Assembly: GCA_948144175.1 (NCBI GenBank)
Contig: CANXME010002647.1
Coordinates: forward strand, 55,001-119,000
Direction of reading: 5' to 3'
DNA from: Closterium sp. NIES-65
Taxonomy: Eukaryota > Streptophyta > Zygnematophyceae > Desmidiales > Closteriaceae
Length of the DNA stretch: 64,000 bases
Shown: positions 41,206-53,172 of the stretch, piece by piece
How positions within the stretch are numbered: the stretch's first letter is position 1
Layout of the letters: each line of letters begins with the position of its first letter
The notes under the pieces: model-generated
Told to the model about the DNA's origin: nothing
Seen by the model: only the letters and a program-made list of their open reading frames with translations
The model's database searches: none
Made by a program: the position numbers and the translations under genes

Positions 41206-43321
41206 TTACAATTCCGCTATCTTTGGCTTTCCCTTACTGCTTCTCGAACTCCCTCTTCCCCGACCCCCCTTCTTGACTTGCCCCTTTTTTCTTTTGCCGC
41301 CATATCCCCCCTTGTGCTGGCGTGGGTGTATATTCTGCCCCCGACCTCCCTTCTCTCCTCCCAATCCAACATGAAACACCCCACAATCCCCACCAGCCAC
41401 AGCACCGTCAAGTGAGCAGCCTAGAACCGCTCCCACACCCCCACTTCCACCTGCACTTCCATCTTCCCCATCCTCCTCCATCGCTACACACCTGTCTCCA
41501 CCGCCCAAGCCATCTCCCTCATGCGCATCAGCCCTTCGTATACCACCCTGATTCCCACCATCATCACCATCAGAATCTTCACTCTCTGATTCTAGTTCTG
41601 AGTCAGAATCGCTGCTACAAGCCTCGCCCTCCTCCCCTTCCCCCTCCCCTCTGCCCACAGAGCTCCCCTGTCCGGCCCCAGACAAAGCCCTCTCTGCTGC
41701 CGCCACGGCATCTGCCGTGCGCAAGTCAACCAGACCTAGTGATAGGTCCTGAAGTTCAGAGGGAGGGGGGGGAAAGTGTTATGAGAGCAGAGAGAGTGGT
41801 GAGAGCAGAGAGGGTGGCGAGAGCAGGGAGAGTGGTGACAGCAGAGTGGTGAGGGAACGGGCGACTGATGAGAGCACGGGAGAGATGGACAGCACAGAGA
41901 TGTGGGAGGAACGGCCACTGACTCATCATCTTTACATGCTGATTCACCATCTCTTAATGCTGACCCACCATCTCAAAATGCTGACTCACCATCTCAATGT
42001 GTTGCTGTGAGTCGTCCACTGCCTCCATGCTCACTGAATGTTGGCCCTGCTCCTGTGGTGTGATCACGGGACGGAGAGGCAGAGGGCCGAACAGAGAACA
42101 AAACATTATGTATGAGGCGAATCAAGAATTAACTAACCGCTTCATGCCCCTGCTCCTGTTGGTGATCAAAAGAGGTCTGGTCAGACATGGTTGAGGAGTG
42201 AAGACCAAGGGCAGCGTGTCCAAAGTCCTAATCTTCCCTCGTACCTGTATTCGCCCATCCGCACCTGTATTCGCCGCTACGAATCTCTAAGGTTCGTTGC
42301 AGCTTGTATATCATCTGCTCTCAATATGGAATAAATTGCCGACATTCCGACCCCCATAACCACAACCACGTTCGTCCAATTGCTTGATTTCTCGTCACCA
42401 ACTCTCACCATCCACGCCTCTATTCGCCCATCCTTACCTCCATTCACCCCTTTGCACCTCTCTGCACCCCTCTGTACCTCTATGGCTCGCTGCAGCTTCT
42501 GGTTCTCCTGCTCCATCTGGGGTAAAAAACCCCGCAGGCGAGCCAGCACTGGCAGCACACGCGAGGAGAAAGACGCATGGAGATAAGCGGGGAGATAAGT
42601 TGGGGGGAAGTCAGAGAAAGATGCAGGGAGATACGCAGGGAAATGGGAGGTTTCACGGTTGGAGATTATTCAGTCAGGTGCGAAGAGGTGGCGCGAAAAA
42701 TGAGTGGCTGAGGCACGACGAATGTAGTCCGCAAGCGATTTCACGCCAAGAAAGAATTTGGGTTTGGAGGTTCGGGGGTTAAACGTTAAAAAATCCCGAC
42801 CCCTGAACCCTGACCCTGGGGAATCTAACATATCGCGAATTTACGAGTAGCACGGTAACGCACCCGAGCTCTCCCCAACCGGCGATGTGAACATAGCTGG
42901 CGGCGCTTGCCCCTGCCATGGTGGCTTCTGCTGTTGCTGCTGCTGCTGTTTCTGTGCGCGCGGGTTCGTTTTGCCTGGCTGCGCCAACAGACGCTCCACT
43001 GGATCGGGGAGAGAAGAGGAGGAGAGCCGGACAGGTCGTTACGTTGAGTCGACTTAAAGAAAATGCGAAGTGATATAAAAAATCGAACGGTAGGTCAGGA
43101 AAGAAATTGGCGGACGGAGGGGTTGAGCATGGTCGTGAAACCACATTTGGAGGTAAAGATATCTACTACAAATAAAAAACAATCTAGGTGACGGCCAAGT
43201 GGGAATATGACGTACAGAAAGGCAACGAATCACCGCCGACGGTGAGTAACTCTTTGCTTGCCGCGATTGACGCTGGCGGCTTTCTCGGACCGCTGCGAGC
43301 GCCTTCCGTCGAATCGGCCAT
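41206..43321 (-). CDS. NOPCHAP1: NOPCHAP1-like protein (C12orf45 family)
   Basis: Five exons in phase: 43216-43321, 42864-42998, 42478-42548, 41990-42052 and 41206-41748, 305 residues. Conserved blocks come in the order of human NOPCHAP1: SKELLTVGGDSLPFLERLL, SPVGESSGVLARLRGFLPQM, QENQKL, QQHIEMDLSLGL, then an acidic serine run (SSDSDSELESESEDSDGDD) and a Lys/Gly-rich tail. NOPCHAP1 helps load NOP58 onto R2TP during box C/D snoRNP assembly in the nucleus. Exon 2 has a Gln run. The last exon is longer than in animals, with Gly-rich filler. A truncated 5' copy of exon 4 (QEQG) lies upstream at about 42140-42170. Family assignment rests on motif order, not on an alignment. Confidence 0.85.
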
Positions 43322-44768
43322 TGGAAGGAATGCGAAAGAACGAGCTACACTGCGATGCAAAACCAATGGAATGATGGGTGGGTGGTAGTGGGAACTGGGA
43401 GGGGAGATAGTAGTGCCAGCAAATGTACGTGTGCTTGTCAAAGGTTTTGACCGCGTGTCCAGCGCATACGTTTTGAACTGAGGTACAGTTCATTATCTGC
43501 GGTTTATTTTGTTGCGGCATGGTGCAAACGGTGAAGATTTAAAAACGCTTTGAAACTCCTGATAACGTCTCAGACCACGACGGATGACTGTATAGTACCT
43601 GTTAACGTACGCGCTGGACCCGCCCTGAACGTAGGAATGGACTTGGGTGGTTGGGGAGAGGGGTAGCTTTGTAGGAAGTGTAACCAGCTCGACGACTATG
43701 CGAGCTGGCGAGGTTTCCTTAATGCGAAAGCGCGACTGTCTGTATAACGTCGTAACCAATGGAGTGGGCTTGGTGGATGACGGTCCCACCTACCTGCAAC
43801 CTGGACAGGCGATGCCACGACGGCCGTTTTGCCGACGTTACTTGTCGCAACCAACGCTGCTCTCACAACCCGAAAACAATTCAGGGGCATCACAAACACT
43901 TACAGGAGTCCAGGAGGATGACGCTGAAGGAAAACATAGGTTTTGAGCACGAGTAGTGTATATGAAGTTCCCAGTGTGACGCGGCTGAGGATGTGTGAAA
44001 CTAAGGTCAGAAATAACATCGATGAGGGCTACAAATTAAATTTATGTACTTTTGGCTCTCATTTCGTCGCCCGGCCATATTCGCAAATCTTACACCCCTG
44101 ATGCCCCCATGTGATTCTTCTCCAATTGGCCGATAGCGGTTGGCAGCAGTTACAGCATCACAAGGGGCGGCAAGAAGCTGTTTCGCCTCCACTCGTAGCG
44201 CCTCGTTTTTGCTCGCATTGTCTCGCCTCCCCTCACCTTGCCCTGCCTCGCCTCCATCGCATCGTATAACCTTACTTCGCCTCACCTCGCCACACATGCT
44301 AATCTCTTCGCGTAGCAGGAAAAGTGTTGGCACTTGCCAACCACCGAACTGGAAAATGGAGGGGAAACTGTAGTGTGTAGGGCGAGGCAGGAAGGCAGCA
44401 CAGAGCAGCATTGCTTTTGCGTTGCTGCGGCACCATGCTTCGTAATTTTGCAAGTTACTTTTGTTCGTGTAGGTATTGTACGTAGTTGTGGCACAATCAC
44501 CGGCTCGTCTTCGTAACGCATACCTCCTCCCGCAACGTTTCTTTATTTCGAAAGAACGCGGCACGATCATAGATCCACCACAAAGCACAGATTTCGGTTG
44601 GCGTTTCTTTTAGATCCACCACAGTCCCCGTCCACCTCGTCACACTCCCCTGGTGTTGAACAGTACCGGGTCCATAAACGCGCAGCTCTTGTTCCAGAAT
44701 AAGAAGCAAACGATAACAAATGCTTCGGAAATATTAGTTTCCAAACTTTTCTGATTCAGCTCACAGGT
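43322..44768. other. Spacer between divergent NOPCHAP1 and PADRE genes
   Basis: 1.45 kb. Open frames on the minus strand at 43493-43789 and 44007-44588 have no recognisable family and no clear splice context. It should hold both promoters; the PADRE ATG is preceded directly by a possible acceptor (TCACAG), hinting at a 5'UTR intron. Confidence 0.45.
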
Positions 44769-47700
44769 ATGGCTGCTGCAATCAACTCCGCCACGGCGGA
44801 GCATTCACCACTAGCCTCCACCTCTCACTCCCCCGATTGCGCCTTCCGCCACCGCTCCCCCTCCCCATGCGCTGCGACCTGGTCGCTCCCTATCAGCCAC
44901 GCGGCTTCCGCTTCCGCCTCCGCCATGCTCCTCGTCCTCCCCGACGGCTCGGCGCGCCTATACACGGAGGAGCTGACCGTCGCACAGCTCGCATGCGACT
45001 TCCCCGACCTCGTCGTCAGCTGCACGGGTATCGACTCTGGCGATAAGTGCGACGGGGGAGTGCGCGACGATTGCGACTCGAAAGCTCAAGAAAAGGAGTC
45101 CAAGCCTCGAGGCGCGTTTCTCTCTGACCACACGGTCTTGCAATTGGGCAGGACGTATTATCTCTCGAACCGCGACGGTCCCTGCTCGGATCCTTCTGCT
45201 GCTTCTGGGGCGATGAACGATTCGAGACGCAGTAGCAACCCCAGCAGTAGCAGCTACACTACTAGTACCTCTATTATCGAGGATATACGCAACCGCGAAG
45301 ATTACTGTACGAGCGGTGCGAGTATTAGCAGCAGCGGAGACGGCAGCAGCTTCAGTGGGGGAAGTTGGCGAACTTTCTCGAGTGGCGACGAAGTTTTGTG
45401 TAACAGATCGGATGCTGGTTCCAGTAACAGTGGTAACCTCTCCGCTGTGGTTTCGACCGGAACGGAAAGCAGGCGCTTTTTGTCTAAAGAATGTACGATA
45501 GCCTGTCACAGGCGATCACTGTCGCTCGTGTTCGCGGACGCGCAGATGCCTTCGCCACGGCAAAGCGTGCCCTGTAATGTTGGTAACCAGCAAGCTCGAC
45601 GATCACTCACTCCCACCATTTCGCGCTCAGGCGAGCTTTCGCCCGTTCTCTCTCACATACGATCTGCCCAGCGACCTCCTGCGACAAGCTCCCCCGTCGC
45701 AAACCGCCGCCAGTTCCTTCGCACGACCACTCCGATGCGCGATCGTCCCATCGCACCTCGTCACTTGCGAACTCGCACGGAAATCCTCGGTGATGCTCCG
45801 ATATTGACTGACTCACTTGTGGGTGATGCGCCCATTGCTGGATGGCGGACTATAACGAGCGCTGATTGGGCTTCGCTACAAGACACTCTTCGCCAAAATA
45901 AGCTCCAGCTCCAGCGGTCGCAGTTACAGCCGTCGCAGCTACAACCGTCGCAGCAGTGGTCGCGCGCGGCTCCCCGCCGCAGAAACTTCTCCGCCACCAC
46001 AGCGGTTTCCCCCGCTGACTGGATGAGCGCCACTCCTTCCGCCGCCTCCCTTCCCCGCGACCGTGTGCGGAGCCCCGGTCGCGCACGAGCGCAGCTGGCG
46101 GCGCACGGGGCAAGCGGACGTGGCGCGGCAGCAGCAGGAGTTGTGGGCGGCACTGCAGTCGACCGACCTGTGGAAGTGTGCCACGTGGCAGTGCCAGCTG
46201 GCAGGGCACTGAGGCGGTGCGTTTCGCACACGGAGACACGGGTGGGGGAAGGGCGGGTGGTCTGGTGGGGCGGGGAAGCGGAGCAGGCGCAAAGGCAGGG
46301 GGAGGCGGAGGCGGAAGGGGGGGAAGCACATCAAGAAAATGACAAGACCAGGATAGACGATATCCAAGAGCTAGAACCGGTTGATTTAGGCAGTGGCGGC
46401 GTGGTTAACGGTGGTGACTGTAACGAGGGTGACACAAACGATCTTCCTGACTCCCCTAACAGCACCAGCAGCGGTGACAGCACCGATAGCGAGGCAGATG
46501 CTAACGAGGCGTTTTGGGACTCCCCTCGCTGCTTCTTCTCCCCCCTCTCCCTCTCCCTCCCTCGCTCCCCCTTTACTGCGTCCGTCCCTGCTCCCTCGCT
46601 CCTCTCTCTCACCAACACTCCCACCAGCAAGTCCGCAGAATCACCCACTACAGTCACGTCTGCTACAGGAACAGGTGTTGTGCATGCACCTGTTACAGTC
46701 ACGTCTCGCCCTGGCCACACCCGCCGTCGCACCATGGATATATGCCTGCCTCTGCCGTCGCTCTCCCCTGCTCCTGCTACAGTCCCTGCTGCAGTCTCTG
46801 CCCGGAGAGGATCTTTTTCAGCTGCCCAGTCACCGAAAAAGACTCCTTCGGGCGGTGCAGGAGGTACGGGAGGTGCTGCGGCTGCTGCCTTCTCTCCATC
46901 CCCTTTAAGAGCCAACTCGGGTGATGGGATAAGGAGTGCAGCTACACCTACACAGGAAAGCTCGCAAAGCTCTAGCAGAAGCAGAGCGCTTCTAAGGAGC
47001 ATGAGCAGCAGAGAGCGGCAACGCAGCAGGGAGAATATGCCATGCAGCAATTTGAGTGGGACTAGTTCCCCTTGCCCAGAGTCGAATTCAGGGTGTAATG
47101 CTGGAAGAAACCCTAGCCCATTGCCCTGGGTGCACGCCAGGGCAAACTCCCTCTGGAATTCATTACCCCAGCTGTCCTCTGCACCATTGGATGCTTCCTG
47201 GAAGGTGCAGGAACAGAACACTTGCAATAGCAATGGAGGCAGCACAAGCGACAACTGTGGTAGCACCAGCAGCAGCAACAGCAGAGCAAGCAGCAGCAGA
47301 ACGAGCAGCGGCAGCAGCCGCAAGTTCAGTTTGCTCAATTTCAAATCTCTCTCCATCTCCATCCGTTCAGGCAACAACAACTGCAGCAGCTGCACCAACT
47401 CTCCTCACTCCCCCTTCTCTCCTTCCCCCTCAGAATCCCCCATCCCAACTGCAAGCTCCGTTTCCTCCTTTGACTCTTCCTTCAATTCGTCATTCCCCCA
47501 CTCCTCCACTTCCTCCTCCCCTGCCTCTTCCACCTCCTCCCCTTCCTCCTGCTTCTCCTCCCCTTCCTCCTGCTTCTCCTCCCACTCACCCTCCCTCGTG
47601 TCCCAATCTCACACACCCAATCCCCACATCCCTCAGAAACATCCCACCCAAAACCTGCTTCCCACAAACCAGCTCCTACCTTCCCTGGCCCACCCCTCCC

Positions 47701-47933
47701 TCAGTTGCACCTCCCCCACATCCCACCTGGACGCAGTCAAACCCAGCTCGCCCCACTGCAGCCACTCACCACACTCCACCGCATCCAACTCATCCCCCTT
47801 GCCCCCTCTGCCTTCACCGTCCGGCCTGCCAGTGCATGTGGGCCGGTCCCCTGTGTCGCCTCACTCGCTCGCCAAGGGGACAGGGAAGGTGGTGAGGGCA
47901 TCACGATTCCAGAGGCAGGAAGGAGAGGGATAA
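44769..47933 (+). CDS. Long PADRE-domain (DUF4228) protein
   Basis: 1054 residues in one open frame. The PADRE core is near the N-terminus: AMLLVLPDGSARLYTEELTV and AQLACDFPDLVVSCTGID, then a short loop and SDHTVLQLGRTYYLSN, the usual ending of this plant domain. PADRE proteins are stress- and pathogen-responsive in land plants, and their biochemical role is not settled. Typical members have 150-250 residues; here about 900 residues of Ser/Pro/Thr-rich low-complexity sequence follow, with a short basic end (GKVVRASRFQRQ) that may be conserved. No introns or exon copies are seen. The ATG at 44769 is the first in frame; a later Met at AMLLVLPDG would still give the whole domain. Confidence 0.75.
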   Translation: MAAAINSATAEHSPLASTSHSPDCAFRHRSPSPCAATWSLPISHAASASASAMLLVLPDGSARLYTEELTVAQLACDFPDLVVSCTGIDSGDKCDGGVRDDCDSKAQEKESKPRGAFLSDHTVLQLGRTYYLSNRDGPCSDPSAASGAMNDSRRSSNPSSSSYTTSTSIIEDIRNREDYCTSGASISSSGDGSSFSGGSWRTFSSGDEVLCNRSDAGSSNSGNLSAVVSTGTESRRFLSKECTIACHRRSLSLVFADAQMPSPRQSVPCNVGNQQARRSLTPTISRSGELSPVLSHIRSAQRPPATSSPVANRRQFLRTTTPMRDRPIAPRHLRTRTEILGDAPILTDSLVGDAPIAGWRTITSADWASLQDTLRQNKLQLQRSQLQPSQLQPSQQWSRAAPRRRNFSATTAVSPADWMSATPSAASLPRDRVRSPGRARAQLAAHGASGRGAAAAGVVGGTAVDRPVEVCHVAVPAGRALRRCVSHTETRVGEGRVVWWGGEAEQAQRQGEAEAEGGEAHQENDKTRIDDIQELEPVDLGSGGVVNGGDCNEGDTNDLPDSPNSTSSGDSTDSEADANEAFWDSPRCFFSPLSLSLPRSPFTASVPAPSLLSLTNTPTSKSAESPTTVTSATGTGVVHAPVTVTSRPGHTRRRTMDICLPLPSLSPAPATVPAAVSARRGSFSAAQSPKKTPSGGAGGTGGAAAAAFSPSPLRANSGDGIRSAATPTQESSQSSSRSRALLRSMSSRERQRSRENMPCSNLSGTSSPCPESNSGCNAGRNPSPLPWVHARANSLWNSLPQLSSAPLDASWKVQEQNTCNSNGGSTSDNCGSTSSSNSRASSSRTSSGSSRKFSLLNFKSLSISIRSGNNNCSSCTNSPHSPFSPSPSESPIPTASSVSSFDSSFNSSFPHSSTSSSPASSTSSPSSCFSSPSSCFSSHSPSLVSQSHTPNPHIPQKHPTQNLLPTNQLLPSLAHPSLSCTSPTSHLDAVKPSSPHCSHSPHSTASNSSPLPPLPSPSGLPVHVGRSPVSPHSLAKGTGKVVRASRFQRQEGEG

Positions 47934-48600
47934 GACCCTTAGGCATCTGACTGTCAACCTTGCCCTGCAGAGGCATGAGGGCAGGGCCCCTCTGTCCCCT
48001 CACCCGCTCTCCAAAGCAAGGGCCTTGCGACGGGTGAATGATGGGCAGCTTGTCTGTACATAGCATCCTGTAATGTATATGTACTAACTTTAATTGTTAG
48101 TAACATTTTGTCTACATACGTTGATACTGTACAGCTACACTTACAGTTATGGTACAGGGTTTGAGAAGAATCTAGGAAATGCAATTTAGATCCATTACAT
48201 GTTCAAACCCTGGGATATTATTGGTGACGTGACATGCCGCACACGAGCCCCCACCCCACCCTCCTATAGCTCCCCCATCCTCCACGTCCCCACCCTCCCT
48301 CTCCCCACCTTGCATCATCATCGAGTCACTCAAGAACCCAAACCCGGTCCCTCAAATCTACACCCTAGTCTCATGAACCCAGCAGACCATTCCACACTCC
48401 CATGCCCCTCCCCTTGACCCTTCATTCTCCATGCCCCACCAGGTAAAGGATGCTTATTGCCCATACCCCTCTCCCTCCTCGCCCTCGTCCACCTCTTTCC
48501 CCATACTCCACGCCTCCAGCTCTTCCTCCCCTCCCTCCCTACGTCACCGCTCACTTCTCTCAATGCCCCACCCTCCTAGAACCCAGGCGATCGCTCCACG
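47934..48600. other. Spacer between convergent PADRE gene and HAUS1 region
   Basis: Contains the PADRE 3'UTR and pyrimidine-rich sequence grading into the 162-bp repeat array of HAUS1. No gene seen. Confidence 0.5.
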
Positions 48601-48699
48601 CCCCTACGCCCCTCCCCTTGGCCCCCCACGCCCCACGTCCCCATCCCCCCTCCCTCTCCGGGAGACTGATGCCCGTACCCCTCCCTGTCCTCCCCATCC

Positions 48700-49383
48700 T
48701 CCACCTCCTCCCCCATGCTCCATGCCTCTAGCTTTCGAGACAAGGCCCTCAGGCGCTCCCTCTCCCTCTGCAAGTGTGTGCGAGCCAGAGTGATATCCTG
48801 AGGGGGGCAGACGAAGAGGGAGGGGGGGGGGGGGGGGGGAAGAGACAGGCACTGAGGCACGCCAGCGGAGTCCTGTAGTGTTGTACTTTGTTAAAACGGG
48901 CAACCCCCCTCCCTCCTCCACCTCCTCCCCCATGCTCCACGCATCCAGCTTCCGAGAGAAAGACCTCGGGCGCTCCCTCTCCCTCTGCAGGTGCGTGCGA
49001 GCCAGAGTGATGTCCTGAGGGGGGCAGACACAGGGGGGGGGACGAGTCACACTGAGGAATCACTCTCCCTCCTCCCCCTCCACCTCCTCCCCCATGCTCC
49101 ACGCATCCAGCTTCCGAGAGAAAGACCTCGGGCGCTCCCTCTCCCTCTGCAGGTGCGTGCGAGCCAGAGTGATGTCCTGAGGGGGGCAGACACAGGGGGG
49201 GGGACGAGTCACACTGAGGAATCACTCTCCCTCCTCCCCCTCCACCTCCTCCCCCATGCTCCACGCATCCAGCTTCCGAGAGAAAGACCTCGGGCGCTCC
49301 CTCTCCCTCTGCAGGTGCGTGCGAGCCAGAGTGATGTCCTGAGGGGGGCAGACACAGGGGGGGGGACGAGTCACACTGAGGAA
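48700..49383 (-). repeat. 162-bp tandem copies of the HAUS1 terminal exon
   Basis: Downstream of the first terminal exon (49384-49500) lie four more copies, spaced 162 bp in the best-kept part (about 49080-49340). Each has an acceptor (CCTCAG), D-I-T-LARTHLQRERER and RKL.AWSMGEEVE. The last, most distal one has different bases after GEEVE and a longer open tail. All could serve as 3'-terminal exons. Confidence 0.9.
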
Positions 49384-52300
49384 TCACTCTCCCTCCTCCC
49401 CCTCCACCTCCTCCCCCATGCTCCACACCTCCAGCTTCCGAGAGAAAGACCTCGGGCGCTCCCTCTCCCTCTGCAAGTGTGTCCGCGCGAGATTGATGTC
49501 CTGAAAGGGGCAGACATAGGGGAGGAAAGAGACACTCGTAGGAATCCCTGGGCAGGTGAGAGTGGATAGCTCAATGGTTGAGACCCTGGGCAGGTGAGAG
49601 TAGATCGCTAGGCACTGTTGCAGCTGGCCCACCTCCTCCTCCTGCTCCTGTAACTAAACCCCAACTCTGCTAACATCCCTTTTCACCACATCTTACCGCA
49701 TCAGATTAGACTACACCGCACCACACCATACTGAGGGCAGGTCTGAGAAGATTGCCAGGTGCAGCTGCCCCACCTCCTCCCCCTCCCACTGCACCTCCAG
49801 CTAACCCCATCCCCTCTCACATCCCTTTCCACCGCATTGCACCACATCTCATCACACCACACCACACCACACCACACCACACCACACCACAGCACACCAC
49901 AGCACACCACAACGTATCCCACCACGCCGCACCACACCGCACCGTGGGCAGGTCAGAGTAGATGGCGAGATCATGCTGCAGGCGCCCCACCTCCTCCTCC
50001 TCCCCCTGCACCTCCGCTGCCAGCTGTAACAGGGCAGCCATGTCCACGTCAGCACTGTACCCCGCAGCTTCTAGTGAGCCCTGAGAGGGAAGAACGGAAT
50101 AGAAATTCAAGAAAGGAAAAGAAGAAAGAGCATTCATTGACCCAGATGTATCAGGGCAGTCATGTCCACGTCAGCACTGTAGCCCGCAGCCTCTAGTGAG
50201 CCCTGTGGGAAAGGGAAAGGAGGGAGAGGGAACAAGAGGAATAAAAAAACTCCATTCTTTTGCTGCTGCGCAGGAGAGAAAGAGGGAGAGTTAGAGCGGA
50301 GACCCAAAGACATGGAAAACCCCATTTGTTCTCTTCCGCCAGCCATGCCATCACATCCACCTCACTGGTGACGTGGCAATGTTACTGTGCCCACGTCGGC
50401 AGGTCGCACGAGCGCCGCCAGGACTTTAACCACTGCCACCATGACATGTCGAGCACGGGCTCCGAGCAGGGGCGCAAGGGCGACTCAAACATCCAGGTGC
50501 CGACTCTGGCTGCACGCCTGATAATGAAGTGCCGCCTTTTTTGTGCCTCACTCATTGCTTGGGAAAAGGCAGAACTTCTTTTTCTGGCGTGCAGCCAGAT
50601 TCGACACCTGGATGTTTGAGTCGCTCGAGAGTGCGCCTGTGCTCGATATGTCATGGTGGCAGTGGTTAAAGTCCGCGCTTGTTCTGTCATGCCATGCCAT
50701 GCCATCATATCCATTTCACAGGAGAGGTGGTACTGCAACTGTGTCCACGTCGGCAGTACAGCACTTTGCCGCCGCGAGTGAGAAGAATCGGGGAGAATCG
50801 AGAAAATCCTCCATCAATCTCCCCAACCCCCTCACCCACGCACACCTGAGCACCAAACTCCTGCAGATTTAGTTGTTGCTGCTCCTGTTGAGGCTCAGCT
50901 GCTGCCGCTCCAGTTGATGCTCCTCAAACGGCACCCTCTATTCCCCCTTCTCCGCTTATCCTTTCCCTATCTCCCCCATCCACTCATCCACCCACACCCA
51001 TCCCACTCACGCCCACCTGTATGGCGGATTGCTGCAGGCCCAAAACTCTGCTGCTGCTGCTGTTGAGGTGCCTCAAACATCATTCCCCACCTTCTTCCCA
51101 TGCTGAAACTCTCCCACTGTCCACCCATTCACCCACACATACCTGAGCGGCAGATCGCTGCAGGCTCAGCTGCTGCTGCTCCTGTGCCGTTCTCCTGATT
51201 TTGTCTGCCACGTCATCAGTGGCCCTGCTGATGTCATCGTCCGATGGCAGCTGCGCCTTCCAGCTGGCAGCACAGCACAGGGTGCCACGTGGCAGAGGGA
51301 GGTGGAAAAGAGAAGGTCAAGGAGGTTGACAACTACAAATAAATGTAAATCCAACAAGAAAAAAACTGCAAGAAAGAACGGAAAGAAGGACGAGTGTGAG
51401 AGAAGCTAGATTAAGCTGCTCTTAGCCTTCTCCCCTCACACCCACCCTCACCTCTCGATGCACTCAGCCAGAGCTGTGACCTGCTCCTGTCTTGTCTGCA
51501 GGCTGGCCTGGGTCTGCTGCATCCGCCGCAGCAGCTGCTCGCAGTGCCATGCGCGCGTTGAAAGGTGAGTCACTGCGCTGGGAAGACTGGAGAGATGGAA
51601 ACAAGGCATGGAAAGTAAGGGGTGGGGGGGCGGAATGGGCAGGTGTAGCAGGCTTGTGTGGGTCTGGTGCATGCGCTGCAGCAGCTGCTCGCAGTGCCAT
51701 GCGCGCGTTGACAGGTGAGTAACGGTGCTGGGGAGGCTGGGGGGAGGGGAAAGGAGGCAGGGACGAGGGAGAGGGGTGAATGGGTGGGTGTAGCAGACTG
51801 GCGTGGGTCCGCAGCATCCGCAGTTGCTGGCAATGTCAAGCGCGCGTGGACAGGTGAGTGACGACGCTGAGGAGGCTGGAGAGAGGGGAACAAGGCATGG
51901 AAAGAAAGAGGGGAGAGGGTGAATGGGTGGGTGTAGCAGGCTCTGCTGCTGTAGCAGGCTCTGCTGCTGTAGCAGGCTCTGCTGCTGTAGCAGCGGTGGC
52001 TATATGCACTTACCGTGGTCCTAAATACGCCATGCGTATGGTTAGTAACCTATTGCACACAGCACATGCATGTGAAATCTCACCAGTGTGGGTCCGTGAC
52101 AGCGAGCAATTGGCAGAGCTCTGCAATCTGCAACACCGCTTCTGTTGTGTCAACGTCATGGAGCTTGATCGCGGAACTCGCCCAACACTGCTGCCAGCAT
52201 GGCTTTCAGGTGCGCTGCCGGGAGGAAAACAAAAAGGACTCACCAGTGCGGGTCGGTGACTGAGAGCAGTTGGCAGAGCTCTGCAATCTGCGACACTGCT

Positions 52301-53172
52301 TCTGTCGTGTCAACGTCACGGAACTCGCCCAACACTGTTGCCAGCACTGCCTTGAGGTGCGCCGCTGAGAAGGAAAGAAAGGGAGAGAGGAAGGAAGGAG
52401 GTGACTTATGAGTAGACCCAAAAGAGCTCTGCAATCTGAGACACTGCTTCCGTGGTGTCAACGTCGCGGAATTCGCCCAACACTGCTGCCAGCACTGCCT
52501 TAATGTGCGCCGCTGGGAGGGAGGGGGCAAGAGGAAGGACGGATAAGGAGGGAATTCAGGCCACCACAAGGGATTCGCAGAATACTGATGAGAGCACGAC
52601 CCTCTGACGTCACGTTTCAGGCCACCACAAGGAATTCGACTGACATCGAGCGAGATCCACCCAATGCAGCATCTTCATCGTCACCAGAACCACCTTCAAC
52701 AGAATCCCCTTCACCAGAATCACCTTCACCAGAAACACCTTCACCAGAATCACCTTTGCTAGAACCACCTTTACGTGAATCAACTTGAGCAAAATCACCC
52801 TTCACTGGATTTACTTTCACCAGAATCACCTTTACCGATTTTCCTAATATCGCCTTAACAGACTTCACCTTCCGCTCGGTATCCTCGAGCCTGGATCTCC
52901 GCTTCCGCCATCATCGGCGACTTAGCGGCGGACGTTGCTACGCTCCGCGCACCCTGATTCCCACCGGCGTTTCGGCCGCCGCTGCTGCTGCTGCCGGCGT
53001 TAATCCTGCTGCCAGCGCTAACGCTGTTGCCGGCAATATTGTTGCTAGAATCGCTGGCTCTGCAGCTGCTGCCGCTGCCGCTGCCGCTGCCGCTCCTCGC
53101 GCTGTCGCTCAGAGCTAACGAGCAGCCTTCCGGACTAGAGAAAAGCCTGGTTCTACAGTCACTATCCGCCAT
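49384..53172 (-). CDS. HAUS1: HAUS1/AUG1 subunit of the augmin complex
   Basis: Eight exons in phase: 52869-53172, 52244-52364, 52014-52049, 51452-51577, 51143-51263, 50846-50860, 49943-50080 and 49384-49500, 325 residues. After a Ser/Gly-rich start come KAVLATVLGEFRDVD, LTIRMAYLGPR, a coiled coil (CEQLLRRMQQTQASLQ, DDVADKIRRTAQEQQQL), and the best block GYSADVDMAALLQLAAEVQ, LAIYSDLPTDINLA, RERERPRSFSRKLEVWSM, which matches the plant HAUS1 C-terminus in order and ends EEVEGEEGE. Augmin recruits gamma-tubulin to existing microtubules in spindle and phragmoplast. Exon 6 is 15 nt (EFGAQ) and optional for frame. The central coiled coil is shorter than in Arabidopsis, so an exon may be missed. Copies flank exons 2, 4, 5, 7 and 8. 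Confidence 0.8.
49555..50205 (-). repeat. Copies flanking HAUS1 exon 7
   Basis: A 5'-part copy upstream (about 50150-50205: GSLEAAGYSADVDMTAL, acceptor present) and 3'-part copies downstream (about 49740-49795, 49595-49660, 49555-49580: EEVGQL..LAI.S.LP). A CCACA run at 49850-49915 separates them. Confidence 0.85.
51660..51885 (-). repeat. Two 5'-part copies of HAUS1 exon 4
   Basis: At about 51670-51740 and 51795-51880, copies of the acceptor and first 60-70 bases (VTHLSTRAWHCEQLL). The farther copy is more decayed. Confidence 0.88.
52085..52520 (-). repeat. Copies on both sides of HAUS1 exon 2
   Basis: Upstream copy at about 52425-52515 keeps acceptor and AHIKAVLAAVLGEFRDVD to IAEL. Downstream copy at about 52090-52205 keeps most of the exon and the donor CACTG|GTGAG but has a short insertion that breaks frame. 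Confidence 0.9.

Noticed and set aside
43493-43789. 98-codon minus-strand frame upstream of NOPCHAP1
   Set aside because: No recognisable domain and no linkage to the NOPCHAP1 exons; could be 5'UTR or chance.
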